Notes under the pieces: model-generated | What the model was told of the DNA's origin: nothing | What the model saw: only the letters and a program-made list of their open reading frames with translations | Database searches by the model: none | Position numbers and translations under genes: made by a program | In this document: in pieces, positions 19,065 through 32,300 of the stretch | How the letters are laid out: each line of letters opens with the position of its first letter | How positions within the stretch are numbered: position 1 is the first letter of the stretch | Source: Malaciobacter pacificus | GTDB lineage: Bacteria > Campylobacterota > Campylobacteria > Campylobacterales > Arcobacteraceae | Assembly: GCF_004214795.1 (NCBI RefSeq) | Contig: NZ_CP035928.1 | Span: forward strand, 2,356,001-2,420,000 | Reading direction: 5' to 3' | DNA: 64,000 nt

Positions 19065-19110
19065 ATTGTATCAAAAATAAGTTTAATATATCAAGATATG
19101 TTGATATATT
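19065..19110 (-). promoter_or_regulatory. ars operon promoter with ArsR operator
   Basis: The minus strand carries TTGATA (19089-19094), an 18-base spacer and TACAAT (19065-19070). A perfect 10-bp inverted repeat, AATATATCAA at 19085-19094 and TTGATATATT at 19101-19110 with a 6-base centre, covers the -35 box. TATCAA/TTGATA half-sites are typical of ArsR operators, so binding would block polymerase. Confidence 0.75.
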
Positions 19111-19138
19111 AATATAAATAAGTTACTAATAGGTTACA

Positions 19139-19160
19139 AGATAGTGAAAATTCACTATCT
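19139..19160 (-). terminator. Hairpin after the tautomerase gene
   Basis: A 10-bp perfect stem (19139-19148 with 19151-19160, AGATAGTGAA arm) starts five bases after the tautomerase stop. The tail is not a strong T-run, so termination may be partial. It separates this gene from the ars promoter. Confidence 0.55.
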
Positions 19161-19164
19161 TTAT

Positions 19165-19557
19165 TTATACAAGTGGGTCTTCCCCACTCTCCCATGAAGC
19201 TAAATATTTCTCAACTAAATGAAAATCTTCACCTTTATGTTCAGTGAAAGTAAGGTATTGATTTTTTTGGATTATCCCAAAATTGTTTTTTACAATATCC
19301 ATAAATCTAAGAGCTAATTCTCTTCTTTTTTCAATTGTTCGCCCTTCTCTAATATCAAGGTTCATTAAACAAATATCATCTTTAAAATCAGCTCTTCCAA
19401 TACTAAGACTATACTTATCATATTCTCTAATAGATACTGCTATGTGGTCAGTTCCTGTATCCATAACTTCACTAAAACACTCTCTAATCTCAATTACAAA
19501 ATTTTCTTTTGTTTCTTTTGCAACTTTTTTATTTATTTCAAACTGTAGATGTGGCAT
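19165..19557 (-). CDS. Tautomerase-superfamily protein
   Basis: The 130-residue protein keeps Pro2 after the initiator Met (MPHLQFEINK), the N-terminal proline used as catalytic base in 4-oxalocrotonate tautomerase/MIF-like enzymes. The remainder fits the longer CHMI/MIF-like subgroup with beta-alpha-beta repeats (HIAVSIREYD, CLMNLDIREGR). The substrate is unknown. It follows the dehydrogenase gene after three bases and is probably cotranscribed. Confidence 0.65.
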   Translation of the reverse strand: MPHLQFEINKKVAKETKENFVIEIRECFSEVMDTGTDHIAVSIREYDKYSLSIGRADFKDDICLMNLDIREGRTIEKRRELALRFMDIVKNNFGIIQKNQYLTFTEHKGEDFHLVEKYLASWESGEDPLV

Positions 19558-19560
19558 AAC

Positions 19561-20412
19561 TTATCCTTTAAATAATTGATAAATTGAACAGAAATCTTCT
19601 TCTCCTTTACCCATATCTTTCATTTTAGAAAACAACTCCTTAGGAACTGCTGCACTATATAGTGGCTTTTGCATTTTAAAAGCTAAATCCTGTAATAGAT
19701 GTAAGTCTTTATTTATTGCATTATTTGAAAAATGTGCTGAGAAATCTTCATCAATTAACTTTTGAGTTTTAGCTTTAAGTACTAGTGATTGACCACCACC
19801 AACTCCAAGAATTTCTAAAGCTTTATCTTTTGGTATTTCACAATTCTCAGCCATTGCAGTACACTCTGCAAGTGTTGCCATAAATGAACCTAAACAAAGA
19901 TTATTAATAAGTTTCATTTTTGTAGCACTTGATGGCGTTTCTAAGTGGAAAATCTCTTTTGCAATTTTTTCTAAAATTGGTTTAACACTTTGGAATACCT
20001 CTTTTTTACCAGAACTAACTACTGTTAAAGCACCTTGTAATGCAGGAGCCACGCTACCAAATACTGGATTTTCTAAATAGTTTCCACCCATAGAATTTAC
20101 TATGTCATGAAATTTTAAAACATCATCATAGTGATTTGTTGTCAAGTCAATGATAGTTTTACCTTTAATTTCATCACATAATAATCCATTTTCCATAGAG
20201 AAAATTTGACTAACTGCATTTGAGTCAAACAGACACATAAAAATCACGTCACATTTTGAATATAGTTCTCTTGGAGTTTGAGCTTTTTCGTAAGGTAAAT
20301 CTTTAATTTTATCTTGATTTCTATTATATACTACAAGCTGCTCACCAACATCATTAAGTCTTGTTGTAATAGCTCTACCTAAATTTCCTAATCCAATAAA
20401 TCCTATTGCCAT
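19561..20412 (-). CDS. NAD(P)-dependent beta-hydroxyacid dehydrogenase family protein
   Basis: The 283-residue protein has an N-terminal Rossmann fold with IGFIGLGNLGRAI and a C-terminal helical domain with the conserved Lys in KMKLINNLCLG. NPVFGSVAPALQGALTVVSSG matches the substrate-loop region of 3-hydroxyisobutyrate dehydrogenase and glyoxylate/succinic semialdehyde reductases. The exact substrate cannot be decided. It forms a two-gene unit with the tautomerase. Confidence 0.8.
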   Translation of the reverse strand: MAIGFIGLGNLGRAITTRLNDVGEQLVVYNRNQDKIKDLPYEKAQTPRELYSKCDVIFMCLFDSNAVSQIFSMENGLLCDEIKGKTIIDLTTNHYDDVLKFHDIVNSMGGNYLENPVFGSVAPALQGALTVVSSGKKEVFQSVKPILEKIAKEIFHLETPSSATKMKLINNLCLGSFMATLAECTAMAENCEIPKDKALEILGVGGGQSLVLKAKTQKLIDEDFSAHFSNNAINKDLHLLQDLAFKMQKPLYSAAVPKELFSKMKDMGKGEEDFCSIYQLFKG

Positions 20413-20492
20413 AAAATCTCCTTAAAAGTTTATAGCATATTATAAGCAGAAAAAATAAAAAATAGATGATAGTAATATATGAATTATAAACA

Positions 20493-20511
20493 GATGAGAA
20501 AAACTCTCATC
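20493..20511 (-). terminator. Hairpin downstream of transketolase
   Basis: A 7-bp stem (GATGAGA / TCTCATC) with a 5-base loop lies 13 bases after the tkt stop. It is short and followed by a weak T-run, so it is a probable rather than certain terminator. Confidence 0.5.
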
Positions 20512-20523
20512 CGTAAAGTGTTG

Positions 20524-22440
20524 TTAGTTTTTAAAGTCAGCTATGATTTTAGCTTTTAATTTATCAATAGTAAATCCGAACTCTTCAAATAAATCACCAG
20601 CTGGTCCTGAAGCTCCAAATGTTTCCATACCATATACAAAGTCTGCATATTTGTAGTATTCTAAACCTCTTGCAGCTTCTACAGCAAATACTTTAGTTGA
20701 AGGGTCAATAATTTTTGAAACATACTCTTTATCTTGTTCCATTAATAAATCAAAACAAGGTACTGAAACGATATTTGCAAAAATACCTTCATCTTCTAAT
20801 TTACAAGCTGTTTGTAATGCTAACATTAACTCTGAACCACTTGCCATAATAGTAATATTTGCATTGTCTCTTTTCTTAACTAAGTATGCACCATTTGCTA
20901 CTTCACCGTAAGCTCTCTCATCTTTTAATACTCGTAAACCTTGTCTTGAACATACAAATGCAGTAGGTGCATTCATTTTAAGTGCTACTTTCCAAGACTC
21001 AACATTTTCAGTTGCATCAGCAGGTCTAAATGTATAGAAGTTTGGTAAAGCTCTAAATTGAGATAAATGTTCAATTGGTTGGTGAGTTGGTCCATCTTCA
21101 CCTACACCAATAGAATCATGTGTCCATACAAAGTGTTGAGGAATACCTGCAAGAGCTGCTATTCTAGCAGATGGTTTTAAGTAATCACTAAATACAAAGA
21201 AAGTTGCTGAGTATACTCTAAATAATCCATATAAATTCATTGCATTTGCAATTGCTGCCATTGCGTGTTCTTTGATACCAAAGTGAATATTTCTACCATT
21301 TGGGAAATCACCCTCACCTTTTAACTCAGTTTTATTAGATGGTCCTAAGTCTGCACTTCCACCTAAGAATCCAGGAACTGCTGCAGCGATTGCATTTAAG
21401 ATTTTATGGTTTGAGTCTCTTGTAGCTACACTTGAATCAGCTTCAAAAGTTGGGTACTCAACAGAGTCAAAGTTAGGGTTTTGTAACTCTTCAATTTTTG
21501 CTTTAGTTTCTGCACTTAAAGATTCATTCCACTCATTTTCTGCAATAGAACCTTTGATTAATTTATCAAATGCACCTTTTACATCAGCAGGAACAAAGAA
21601 TTTTTCTTCTGGGTCAAATCCTGCATTTTTCTTAGATGCAGCAATATCATCTTCACCTAATGGAGCACCATGTGAGTGATGGCTTCCTTCCATAGTTGCA
21701 CTACCTTTTGCAATAGCAGTTTTAGCGATGATTAATACTGGTTTATCACAAGTTTTAGCAGATACTAAAGCTTTATCAATTTGGTCAAAATTATGTCCAT
21801 CGATTTCAATTACTTCAAAATCAATAGCTTGGAATCTTTTCTTAACATTCTCAGACCATGCAATAGAAGTATCACCTTCAATTGTAATAGAGTTTGAATC
21901 ATAAATAATTACTAAGTTATCTAAGTTTAAATGACCTGCAGTTGCAGTTGCTTCGTATGAAATACCCTCTTGTAAATCTCCATCTCCACATAAACAGTAA
22001 ACTTTGTGATTGATTACATCTTTTCCTAAAGTGTTTTGAGCATATTTAGCAGCTGCAGCAAAACCAACAGCATTTGCAATACCTTGACCTAAAGGACCAG
22101 TAGTTATTTCAATACCATGAGTATGTCCATACTCTGGATGACCTGGAGTTTTAGAGTGAGTTTGTCTGAAGTTTTTCATATCATTAATTGACACATCAAA
22201 TCCCCAAAGGTGTAATAAAGAATACACTAATCCCGTAGCATGACCACCTGAGAATACTAGTCTATCTCTATTTAACCATTTTTCATTTGCTGGGTTTAAA
22301 TTTAAGTGATTACTTAATACTGTTGCAATATCAGCAAGTCCCATAGGCGCACCTGGGTGTCCTGAGTTTGCTTTTTGAACCATATCTGCTGCTAAGAATC
22401 TGATTGTATCAGCTTGTTTTTGTAGTAATTGTTTTGGCAT
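20524..22440 (-). CDS. tkt: Transketolase
   Basis: The 638-residue enzyme of the non-oxidative pentose phosphate pathway uses thiamine diphosphate. Visible landmarks are the N-terminal ANSGHPGAPMG, the ThDP/Mg motif GDGDLQEGISYEA, GSADLGPSNKT and the mid-domain THDSIGVGEDGPTHQPIEH with catalytic His. Length and domain order (PP, Pyr, C-terminal) are complete. It is monocistronic by appearance, with a hairpin after it. Confidence 0.95.
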   Translation of the reverse strand: MPKQLLQKQADTIRFLAADMVQKANSGHPGAPMGLADIATVLSNHLNLNPANEKWLNRDRLVFSGGHATGLVYSLLHLWGFDVSINDMKNFRQTHSKTPGHPEYGHTHGIEITTGPLGQGIANAVGFAAAAKYAQNTLGKDVINHKVYCLCGDGDLQEGISYEATATAGHLNLDNLVIIYDSNSITIEGDTSIAWSENVKKRFQAIDFEVIEIDGHNFDQIDKALVSAKTCDKPVLIIAKTAIAKGSATMEGSHHSHGAPLGEDDIAASKKNAGFDPEEKFFVPADVKGAFDKLIKGSIAENEWNESLSAETKAKIEELQNPNFDSVEYPTFEADSSVATRDSNHKILNAIAAAVPGFLGGSADLGPSNKTELKGEGDFPNGRNIHFGIKEHAMAAIANAMNLYGLFRVYSATFFVFSDYLKPSARIAALAGIPQHFVWTHDSIGVGEDGPTHQPIEHLSQFRALPNFYTFRPADATENVESWKVALKMNAPTAFVCSRQGLRVLKDERAYGEVANGAYLVKKRDNANITIMASGSELMLALQTACKLEDEGIFANIVSVPCFDLLMEQDKEYVSKIIDPSTKVFAVEAARGLEYYKYADFVYGMETFGASGPAGDLFEEFGFTIDKLKAKIIADFKN

Positions 22441-22525
22441 AATAATCCTATTTTCTAATGAAGTTTTTGTGATTTTTTGGATTATATCTAAAATTGATTA
22501 AATACAATATGAAGTGTTTTTAATA

Positions 22526-23326
22526 TTATATTTTAGGGATTGAAATAGTAAATAATGCACCTTTTGCTGTATTTTCTACTTGCAACTTTCCATTCATGTT
22601 ATTTTCAATTATTAATTTAGACATAAAAAGTCCAATTCCTGAACCATTTATTTTTTCATAAGTAAAAAAAGGGTCAAATACTTTTTCAATGGGAGTAGTT
22701 TTTATACCTCCACCATTATCCTCAATTGTAGTAATAATATTCTTCTCTTTTTCATAAATTGAAATCTTTATATAAGGATTTTCTACATTTCGTTGAACTA
22801 ATATATCTTTTGCATTATTAATTATATTAATCAAAACTTGTGAATACTCATTTTTAAATCCAACTAAAGTAGGGTTTTTTTGAATTATAATATCAAGTTT
22901 TATATCATGTGCTTTTAATCCACCACTAATAATATTAATGGTTGAATTTATTTGATCAAGTAATTTAAACTCTATTTTTTCTTTATCTTTTACAAAAAAA
23001 TCTCTAAAATCATCAATAGTATTAGACATATATTTAGTAATATCATTTAGTTTTTTAATAGATTCTAATAACTCTTCATTATCAAGGGGAATTTCAAGAT
23101 TTAATTTTGCTTCAATTGGTAAGAATAAAGAATTGATTTCCATTAATGGTTGTCTCCATTGATGTGAAATATTTCCTAACATTTCACCAAGAGCTGCCAT
23201 TTTACTTTGTTGAAAAAGAAGTTTATCTTTTTCTCTATTTTTTTGTAATTCTTGCTCTATTCTTTTTTCAAGCTCTTTATTATGCTCTTCTAATTGTAAG
23301 AAATCTTCTAATTGTGTTTGTCTCAT
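22526..23326 (-). CDS. Cytoplasmic sensor histidine kinase next to the adhesin
   Basis: The 266-residue kinase has no membrane segment. An N-terminal coiled coil (about 10-45) leads to the H-box ISHQWRQPLME (His55), then the N-box (IINNAKDIL), the G1 motif IEDNGGGI and the G2 box GSGIGLFMS. The input must come from another protein or from the coiled coil. It lies 50 bases after the giant adhesin, with a terminator between, and no response regulator is adjacent. The regulator at 54251, on the other side of the secretion genes, is a candidate partner. Confidence 0.85.
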   Translation of the reverse strand: MRQTQLEDFLQLEEHNKELEKRIEQELQKNREKDKLLFQQSKMAALGEMLGNISHQWRQPLMEINSLFLPIEAKLNLEIPLDNEELLESIKKLNDITKYMSNTIDDFRDFFVKDKEKIEFKLLDQINSTINIISGGLKAHDIKLDIIIQKNPTLVGFKNEYSQVLINIINNAKDILVQRNVENPYIKISIYEKEKNIITTIEDNGGGIKTTPIEKVFDPFFTYEKINGSGIGLFMSKLIIENNMNGKLQVENTAKGALFTISIPKI

Positions 23327-23350
23327 ATTGTAAGTTTATCACAAAAGATA

Positions 23351-23376
23351 TAAATAGGAGAAGGTTCTCCTATTTA
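23351..23376 (-). terminator. Terminator of the giant adhesin gene
   Basis: A 12-bp perfect inverted repeat (23351-23362 and 23365-23376) sits immediately after the adhesin stop codon at 23377-23379. The next bases on the minus strand are T-rich. Read-through would reach the histidine kinase gene. Confidence 0.75.
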
Positions 23377-26300
23377 TTAAATATTTGTATCAATGTCATC
23401 TTCAATTAGTAATTTAATTGTTGAATTAGCACCTGTTCCATTAAATACATTATAGTTAACACCATCAACCTCTTGATTTCCTGCATTTGTCCACTCACTT
23501 GAATCAAGATCAATAGTATCTTCTAAATCACCTCTAATAATTAGCTGACTATCCCCATCAACTAAATCAACAACATCTGATAAATCAATATTTAATGTTT
23601 GTCCTTGATTATCAGTTATATCAACTTCTTCAAATCCATCTTTGTTTGTAAGAGCTGTACTTAAATCAATTAATTCATTATCATTTAAATCAATTTGTAA
23701 TTTATCTACCCCAGTTCCTGCATCAACTATATCATTTGCGTCATAAACAATAACATCATCTCCATCTCCTGCATTGATGTAATCACTTCCCTCTTTTCCA
23801 TCTATATACTCATTTGCAGATGTACCATTAATGTTATCATCTAATGAAGTACCTTCAATTCCAAGATTTGCATTTATATCCACAGTAGAGATAATATTAT
23901 TACTTGAATCTAAAACATTCATAGTAGCATTTATATTATTTATTTCTGTAGATGTTAATTCATGATCACTAACTAATGTAACAGATAGAGTCTCACCATC
24001 ACTATCAATACTTATAGTATATGTTTCATTTGTATTTTTTACTATTGAAGAACTCTCTTCAATTGAGACTCCAGTTGGTAAATTTGATAATGTAATACTA
24101 GACAGTGTTTCCAAGCCTGTGACTTTAAATAAACTAGCTTGCAGTGTCAATGGATACTCATAATTTACTGATGAAGATGCAATTACAATACTTGCTAAAG
24201 AAATTGTTTGAGTTGAATCAGTTCCTTCAAATGCAATTGTTTCAGCATCAGTAACTTTTGTTGTGTATCCTGTTGCTATGTGAGTAACAAATACATCACC
24301 ACTATTATTTTGAGTAACAGTATATTCTGATTGAGAACCTTTAAAAGTAACTGTATCATTACCACTTCCGGCATTTATCTCATCCCAACCATATCCAGCT
24401 GTAATATTATCATCTCCATCACCAGCATTGATTGTAGCATAACTATCAATAAGGTCAGCATTACCAATATTTAATGTATCGTTTCCACTTCCTAAATCAA
24501 CATAGTCAAAATTATCACCAGCTGTTACATTATCATTTCCATAACTTGCATTGATTGTAGCATAAGAAGATGAATTAGCATCACCTGCAACTAAAATATC
24601 ATCTCCACTTCCTAAGTCAATTACACCAACATTGTTTCCAACTTGAACTTGGTCATTATCATCACCAGTGTTTACAGTATCCCAGTTATCACCAGCTACA
24701 ATAGTATCATCACCATCATCTCCATAAATAGATGTAGAAGCAGAAGCATTTGCATCACCAATTTTTAAGGTATCATCACCACTTCCAAGATTAACTGTAC
24801 TTGTACCATCACCAGCTTCAACTCTGTCGTTGTTTCTTCCTGTATCAATAGAATCCCAATCATTTCCAACTACTACTGTATCATTTCCATCATCAGTTTG
24901 AATTGTTGTGTATGAATTTGCATCTGCATTTCCTGCAAGTAAAGTATCATCTCCACTTCCTGTACTAATTTCTTTTGAACCTTCTCCAAGCTCAATAGTA
25001 TCATTACCATTACCTGTTTGTACTTTATCCCAACCATCACCAGCTACAATATTATCTACACCAGTTCCTGATAAAATTGAACTATATGATGAAGCATCTG
25101 CTGTTCCTATATTTAAAGTGTTGTCTCCATTTCCTAAATCTACACTATCAAAACTATTACCAGCATAAACTGTATCATTTCCAGTTCCTGTGTTAATTGA
25201 TGCAGTTGCATTTGTATTCGCATCAGAAACTACAAGTAAGTCATTTCCTCCACCTGTAGAAATTTCACTTGCACCACTTCCTAATTGAATTTGGTCATCT
25301 CCATTACCTGTAGAAACTTTATCCCAATCATTTCCTGCAACTATAGTGTTATCACCACTTGCAGAAGAGATAGATGTACTTACAGTTGAATCAGCATTTC
25401 CAATAGTTGCATTATCATTTCCACTACCTAAGTCAATGGTTGAAGAGTTGTTCCCCACAAGAATATTATCATTACCAGCTCCAGTATCGATTTTATCCCA
25501 ATCATCACCAGCTATTACATTATCATCATTATTACCTGAATAAATTTCAGTATATCCAGAAGAAGCATTACCATAATTAGTAACATTTGTTAAATCAGAA
25601 GTACCTGCAGTAATTGAAGGTATACTTATAGTTGTACCTGTTTGTGTTACTTCACCTACAGTTAATAATAATGAAGCTTCTGCTACTAAGCTTTCAGAAT
25701 CATCAGTGTCATTAGAATTTTTAATCTCTTCTGAAGTATTACTACTCCAATCATCTCCTGCAGTTATTACAATATTATCAATACCCCATGATTCATCAGA
25801 TAATTCTTGACTTAAACCTGAACCAAATCCTAATCTAATATATCCATCTTCATCAACTGTGCCAGTAATAGTATAGTGATGTGATTCATCATTTTCTGAC
25901 CAATAAACTCCTGTTGTACCAATATTATCTAAATCGGTATCATTTGTAGTATCTGAATTATCTTCTCCTTCTACATATGAATATGAATCAACTTGAACTT
26001 CATATCCATTTACAAATACATAGAAATTATCACCATGATAAGAACCATCCCAGCTATCAATTTCATACATATCAAACTCTATAGTTACACTCTCTCCTGC
26101 ATGCATTGAACCAAAATAATATTTTTTATACACTCCTTCAGAACCTCCTGTTCCTCCAAAGTTACCTAAGAAGTCCGTTGCATTTGTATTAGTCTCAGTA
26201 ACAGTATTATCAGACCAACCTGTTGAACCATTTTCAAAATCTTCTGTAATTAAAACAGTCCCTGCAGCTTGAGCATATTGATCTGTTTCATTACTAGTAT

Positions 26301-29300
26301 CAAGTGTTGTATCACTACAATACTGACTATTAGAAGTATAAGTTGTAATTTCATCTTGACTTAATGCTTTATCAAAAATTGCAATTTCATCTATAAGACC
26401 AGAATAAAAATTTGATAAACCTGTCTCACAATAATCATCAGTAGTAGTATCCCACTCTCCTGCATCTGCAGTATTCCATGCATTTGCAGCTATTACTATA
26501 TCAGAAGTATTATCCTCAATTCCACCTGTATATGAATTTGTATCAGCTAAAACACCATTTATATAAAGTTTCATACCTTCTTCGCCAAAACTAAATGTTA
26601 CTTGTGCCCATTCATCAAGTGAAATACTTCCAGCTGCAGATCTAACTTCATATGAAGCAGAATCACTTTGAAGTCTAACTAAAATACTTCCATCACTCAT
26701 AGTCATTATAGTTAAATGTCCACCATCATCATAATTTTGAGAATCTTTACTAAATAGACCTGCATTATCAGCGATATGACCTGTATCTTTCATCCAAAAA
26801 GATATTGTTCCATTTTCTATTTCATAAGAACTATCATGTTCAATAGTCCCCCATCCATAACCATTTGTATAAAATTTAACAGCAGTATCATCACCATTAA
26901 TACTATTAGTTTGACCTAGTTCATAATTTGCATGTAATGTCATATCATTATCTAATGAAGTTTTGTCATCGGCAATTGTACCTCCATCATTATCTTCACC
27001 CAATGACCAATAACCTATAACATTTTGTTTATATGATGCACAAGAATCAACTACTTCAACTGTTGCTGTATCAGTAACTTCTTCATAATCATTCCCATTT
27101 GTCTCTGTTGCTCTAGTTGTAATTGTTAAATCAAAATCTGTAGAACTTTCTGGTACATTTAATGTTAATGAATCACTAATTGAAGTTAGATTATCAGGCA
27201 CTGTAACTATCCAATTATCATTTACACTATCATAATTAACTGTATAAGTATCACTTGTTAGAACACCCTCACTTGGAACTCCACTAATTACAACACTTAA
27301 CGTTTCACTTCCATCTAAATCTGCTAATGCAGCAGTTATATTAACTTGATACTCTACAGTGTTACTAATTAATGTTCCGTCATCAACACTAATAGAAGTA
27401 GTTGGAATATCTGCATCTGCAATTACTTCCACACCCATAGTGTATATTTTACTAGTATTTGTATTAGTATATTTACTAAAATTGAATGAACTATCTGTAT
27501 CAGTATTATTTGAAGGTACAAATTTTAAATTACCATTTACTATTGAACCAACTGTTAATATTGTTCCTGAAGAAATAACATTACCATTTATTATTAAACT
27601 TCCATTTGTTGGCAATGTCTCAATTTTAACAGATACAATTCCATCACTAGTTGAGATACCAAAGTCACTTAATGTCAATATTTTTTGGGTATCTTCATTT
27701 GTAACTATTCCACTTAAGTCGTTGTCTAAAATAGTAGCTGTTCCTGTATCACTTACAGTTATTGTTCCTTCAGTTAAAGTACCAGTTAATGTGAATTTTT
27801 CTCCATTATCAACTTCTGTATCATTTACAGTATCAGTTTTAACAAAAATTACATCACCATTTGTTACATTATTTATTTGACCATTTAATGGAACATCAAT
27901 CCATGTTACACCAAAATCAGTACTATATTTATAAGTAGATTCATTGTAATCAGCATCAAGTGCTGTACCATCAGCTAATGCCAATTGTAATGTACCAGAT
28001 GTAACTCCACCAATTTTAATTGCAAATATAACATCTTCACCTTCATCAACAACAACATCATGACCATGGATATCTGCATCACAAGTTGTACCTACAAATA
28101 TAGATGGTTCTGCTGCATCTTTTACTACTAAATGTACAGTTGCATCATCTGTTGCTCCTTTTGAATCAACAATTGAATAATCAAATGTTGCAGCCCCTAC
28201 ATAATCTTTATCTGGTGTAAATGTTACAGTTTGAGCTGTATAATCAACTACAATAGTTCCATTTGTAGCATTTGTAATTGAACCATCAACAATTGAGAAA
28301 GTATCATTTTCAGGGTCATAATCATTTGCTAAGATTTCTGCAAAAGTAATAGTAATAGAAGTATCTTCCATCATATCAAAATTATTTTGGTGATATTCTG
28401 TACCATCTGAATTAAATCTTTCAAATACCACTTCACCGCTATCATTAGTCCAAGTAATAACATAAGTTCCATCTTCAAGAATAGCAATTGCAGGTTCACT
28501 ATTATTTCCTTGAGCCTCACCTACATTAATTTCAGATGAAAATGTATTATTTGATACATCAAATGTTCGAACATAAATATCACCATTTTTATTATAAGCA
28601 AAAATAATTGTTGTATCTGAAGAATCTATTGCAGGATAATTTCCATTTGTTGTAATTTCATATTCAGTATTATCAACACTTCCATTGGCTAAAACTAATT
28701 TTGCTTTAATTGATGAACCTGATTCATAGGTAATAATTGCCATACCATTACTTAATGCAGTTATTTGGGCATTTGTTTCATTTGCACTTGTTGTACTAAC
28801 TGCAACATCACTATTTGAAACAACTTCTAATCCATTTGAAGTTAATTCAAGTTTTTGCATATAAATATCATATTTACCATCTGATGTTTGACTTTGCCAT
28901 GTCATAATAGCAGTATCATTGTCAAGCATAACAATATCGGAATTTATTTGATTATCTGTTGTAATTGAATTAACTACAACTCTATCACCAATTTCATTTC
29001 CATAAGCATCAAATCTTTGTGCAATAATTCCATACTCATCACCATCATGGGCATCTGTGTAGATAGGGTTAGTTAAACCATTATAATCAAATTCAGTATT
29101 ATTAACAACATCTCCATTTGCTGCTAAGTTTGTAGCAGACCAAGTTACAATAAAGCCACCATCAGATGTTCCAACTATTGGATCATATAATGCTCTAGAT
29201 ATAACAAATTCTTTACAAGTTGGATTGTTGTTTGAATCATAAACTCTACCAACAATATAAATACTTCCACCATCATTTGGATCTACATCTTCATAATAGT

Positions 29301-32300
29301 TTTCAGCTTGCCAAGTTACTAAGTATCCTCCATTTGCAAGAGCTGTTACATTTGGAGTATCCTGATCTCTATCTTCAACAGTATTTACTAAAATAGTTTC
29401 ACCTACTTTATCTCCATCAGAATCATATCTTTGGGCATAGATTCCCGTACCACTTGAATCACCATCTGTCCATACAATAACAAATCCACCATCACTTAGG
29501 TATGTAATATCAGATTGTGTTCCACCATTTGTAGTAACTTCAACTTCACCTTGTGAATCAGTTTCATATCCATAGTCATCAACAGCCACAACACTATTCG
29601 TATTCTCAGGAGTATAAGGAGTAATAGAACAACCACCAATATCAACAGTAACTTCAGTTGTATCTGTTTTATCTCCATCATTTACAACGATTTCGAAATC
29701 TCTTGGTGTTCTATCATCACTTGAACTTTCAAATGTTAATGACTCAATTGCAATTTCATAATCCGCAACTGTTGCACTACCTGTTAATGTTACTACTAAC
29801 TCTCCATTTACTTCAGTAATTGTTGCAGTAATTCCACTTGGTAAATTACTTGCATCAATAACATCACCAGCTTTATAATTAGTTAATGTAACTGTTGCGC
29901 TCTCTAAGTTTGCATCATCTATATCTGATATATTGATATTATCAATAATATTCATATCAGATGAATCTAAACAAGGTTTGATTTTAATAACAACATCATC
30001 ATAATCTTGATCACCTAAAGATAAATCTTCAAATGCAATAACTAATCCTGTTCCATCTACATCTTGTGCAATAATAGCATGGTCTTTACCATCAGTACTT
30101 AAGTTATTATCTGTGTAATAAACATTTGGTAAATCAGTTCCATTTGCTTGTAATGTATTACCATCAAATGTCAATGTTGTATTAATATTAACTGTAGTTG
30201 CACCATTTGGAATAATAAAGAAGCCAACTTTTCCTTCTAAATTATCTAATGTACCTAAGAATTCACTAACTTCTCCTACAAAACTTTGATCTTCTACATA
30301 AATAATAACTGGATTTGTTGGGTTACCATTATCATCATATTCATAGAATCCAATTACATTATTGTATGACACTTGACCACCTAAGTACTCAACAGCCATA
30401 TCAGTTCCACCAGAACCTAAATCAATTGTGATATTTCCATTATCAGCTGAGAAATATTCATCACTATCTCTTGCTAATAAATGAGATGGATCTAAAGTAT
30501 CTGCAATTCCATCTTGATTAATATCTAATAATCCATCAATTACTTTTGTAGCTTGATTGTTAACATCTATTGAATTAATTACAGGAGCGTCATTTGTTCC
30601 CTCAATATTTATAGTTAAAGTTGCACTTTCACTTGAATCTCCATTTACAATATATGTAAATGCATCACTCATTGAATCACCTTCATTCATTGATTCAGTG
30701 TAAGTTTCATTTACATCATATGTAAACTCTCCACTATTATCAATTGTTAACGTACCTTTATCAGTTGTAATAACTGTATTTGTTCCATCTTGTGCTACTG
30801 CATATTCTACACCACCTACTACAATAGCAGTAATTGTTGCACTTGATACTGTATTATCATTAGTAAATACATTTCCAGTTGCGTCATATCCTTCAGTTGG
30901 AGAATTTGTAACTAATGTATTATTTACCCACTCACTTCCTTCTTCTTTTGCAACAAATGTATCATTAGACGAGCTAATTAAGTCAATAATTGCACTATCT
31001 TCACCTTTTGGAGAAGTGTTCCCTGCTTTATCAGTAATTGTTGCACTTACAGTGATTGTTTCACCCTCTGCTGGTGCTGGATATTCTAATGGTAATCCAT
31101 TATCTAACATATCTTGTGTTACTGGGTATTCAGTTGTACTTCCATCTGGGTTTGTTACTGTTAATGTATCACCAATTTCTGTCTCTGCTGGTACTGTAAC
31201 TGTTACATCTACGATTCCATCATCACTTAATTCATCTGCACTAATGATTCCATCATTATTTGTATCTTCACCAATTACTACTGTTGGTGCTGGTGTTGCT
31301 ACTGTATCGATTGTTGCACTATCTTCACCTTTTGGAGAAGTGTTCCCTGCTTTATCAGTAATTGTTGCACTTACAGTGATTGTTTCACCCTCTGCTGGTG
31401 CTGGATATTCTAATGGTAATCCATTATCTATAATATCTTGTGTTACTGGGTAATCTGTTGTACTTCCATCTGGGTTTGTTACTGTTAATGTATCACCTAC
31501 TTCAGTCCCAGTTGGTAATGTAATTAATACATCTACTTTTCCATCTAATTCATCTGCAGAAATTAATTCATCATCATTTACATCTTCTGTAATTTCTACT
31601 GTTGGAGCTGGTGTTGCTTCTGTATCAACATCATATTCCTCAGTATCTGTTGCAGTTGCACTATTTCCTGCTGCATCTGTTGTTGTAACTTTTGCATCAA
31701 TTGTTAAGTCTGGATCTACTGCTAAATCTGCTCCTGGTACATTAATTGAGAATGTTTTATCTGCTGCTACAGTTCCTGTAAACTCTTTTCCATTTACTGT
31801 TAATGTTACTGTATCACCTTCTTGTACATCTCCACCTACTTTTCCTGTTACTGGAATATTTTGTGTTGATTCTGCTGCATTGATAATATCATCTGGTGTA
31901 ATGTTTTCATCTAATGTGATTGTTGCAGTAATCTCTGTATCTACTGAGTATGTTTCTGTATCTGTTGCAGTTGCACTATTTCCTGCTGCATCTGTTGTTG
32001 TAACTTTTGCATCAATTGTTAAGTCTGGATCTACTGCTAAATCTGCTCCTGGTACATTAATTGAGAATGTTTTATCTGCTGCTACAGTTCCTGTAAACTC
32101 TTTTCCATTTACTGTTAATGTTACTGTATCACCTTCTTGTACATCTCCACCTACTTTTCCTGTTACTGGAATATTTTGTGTTGATTCTGCTGCATTGATA
32201 ATATCATCTGGTGTAATGTTTTCATCTAATGTGATTGTTGCAGTAATCTCTGTATCTACTGAGTATGTTTCTGTATCTGTTGCAGTTGCACTATTTCCTG

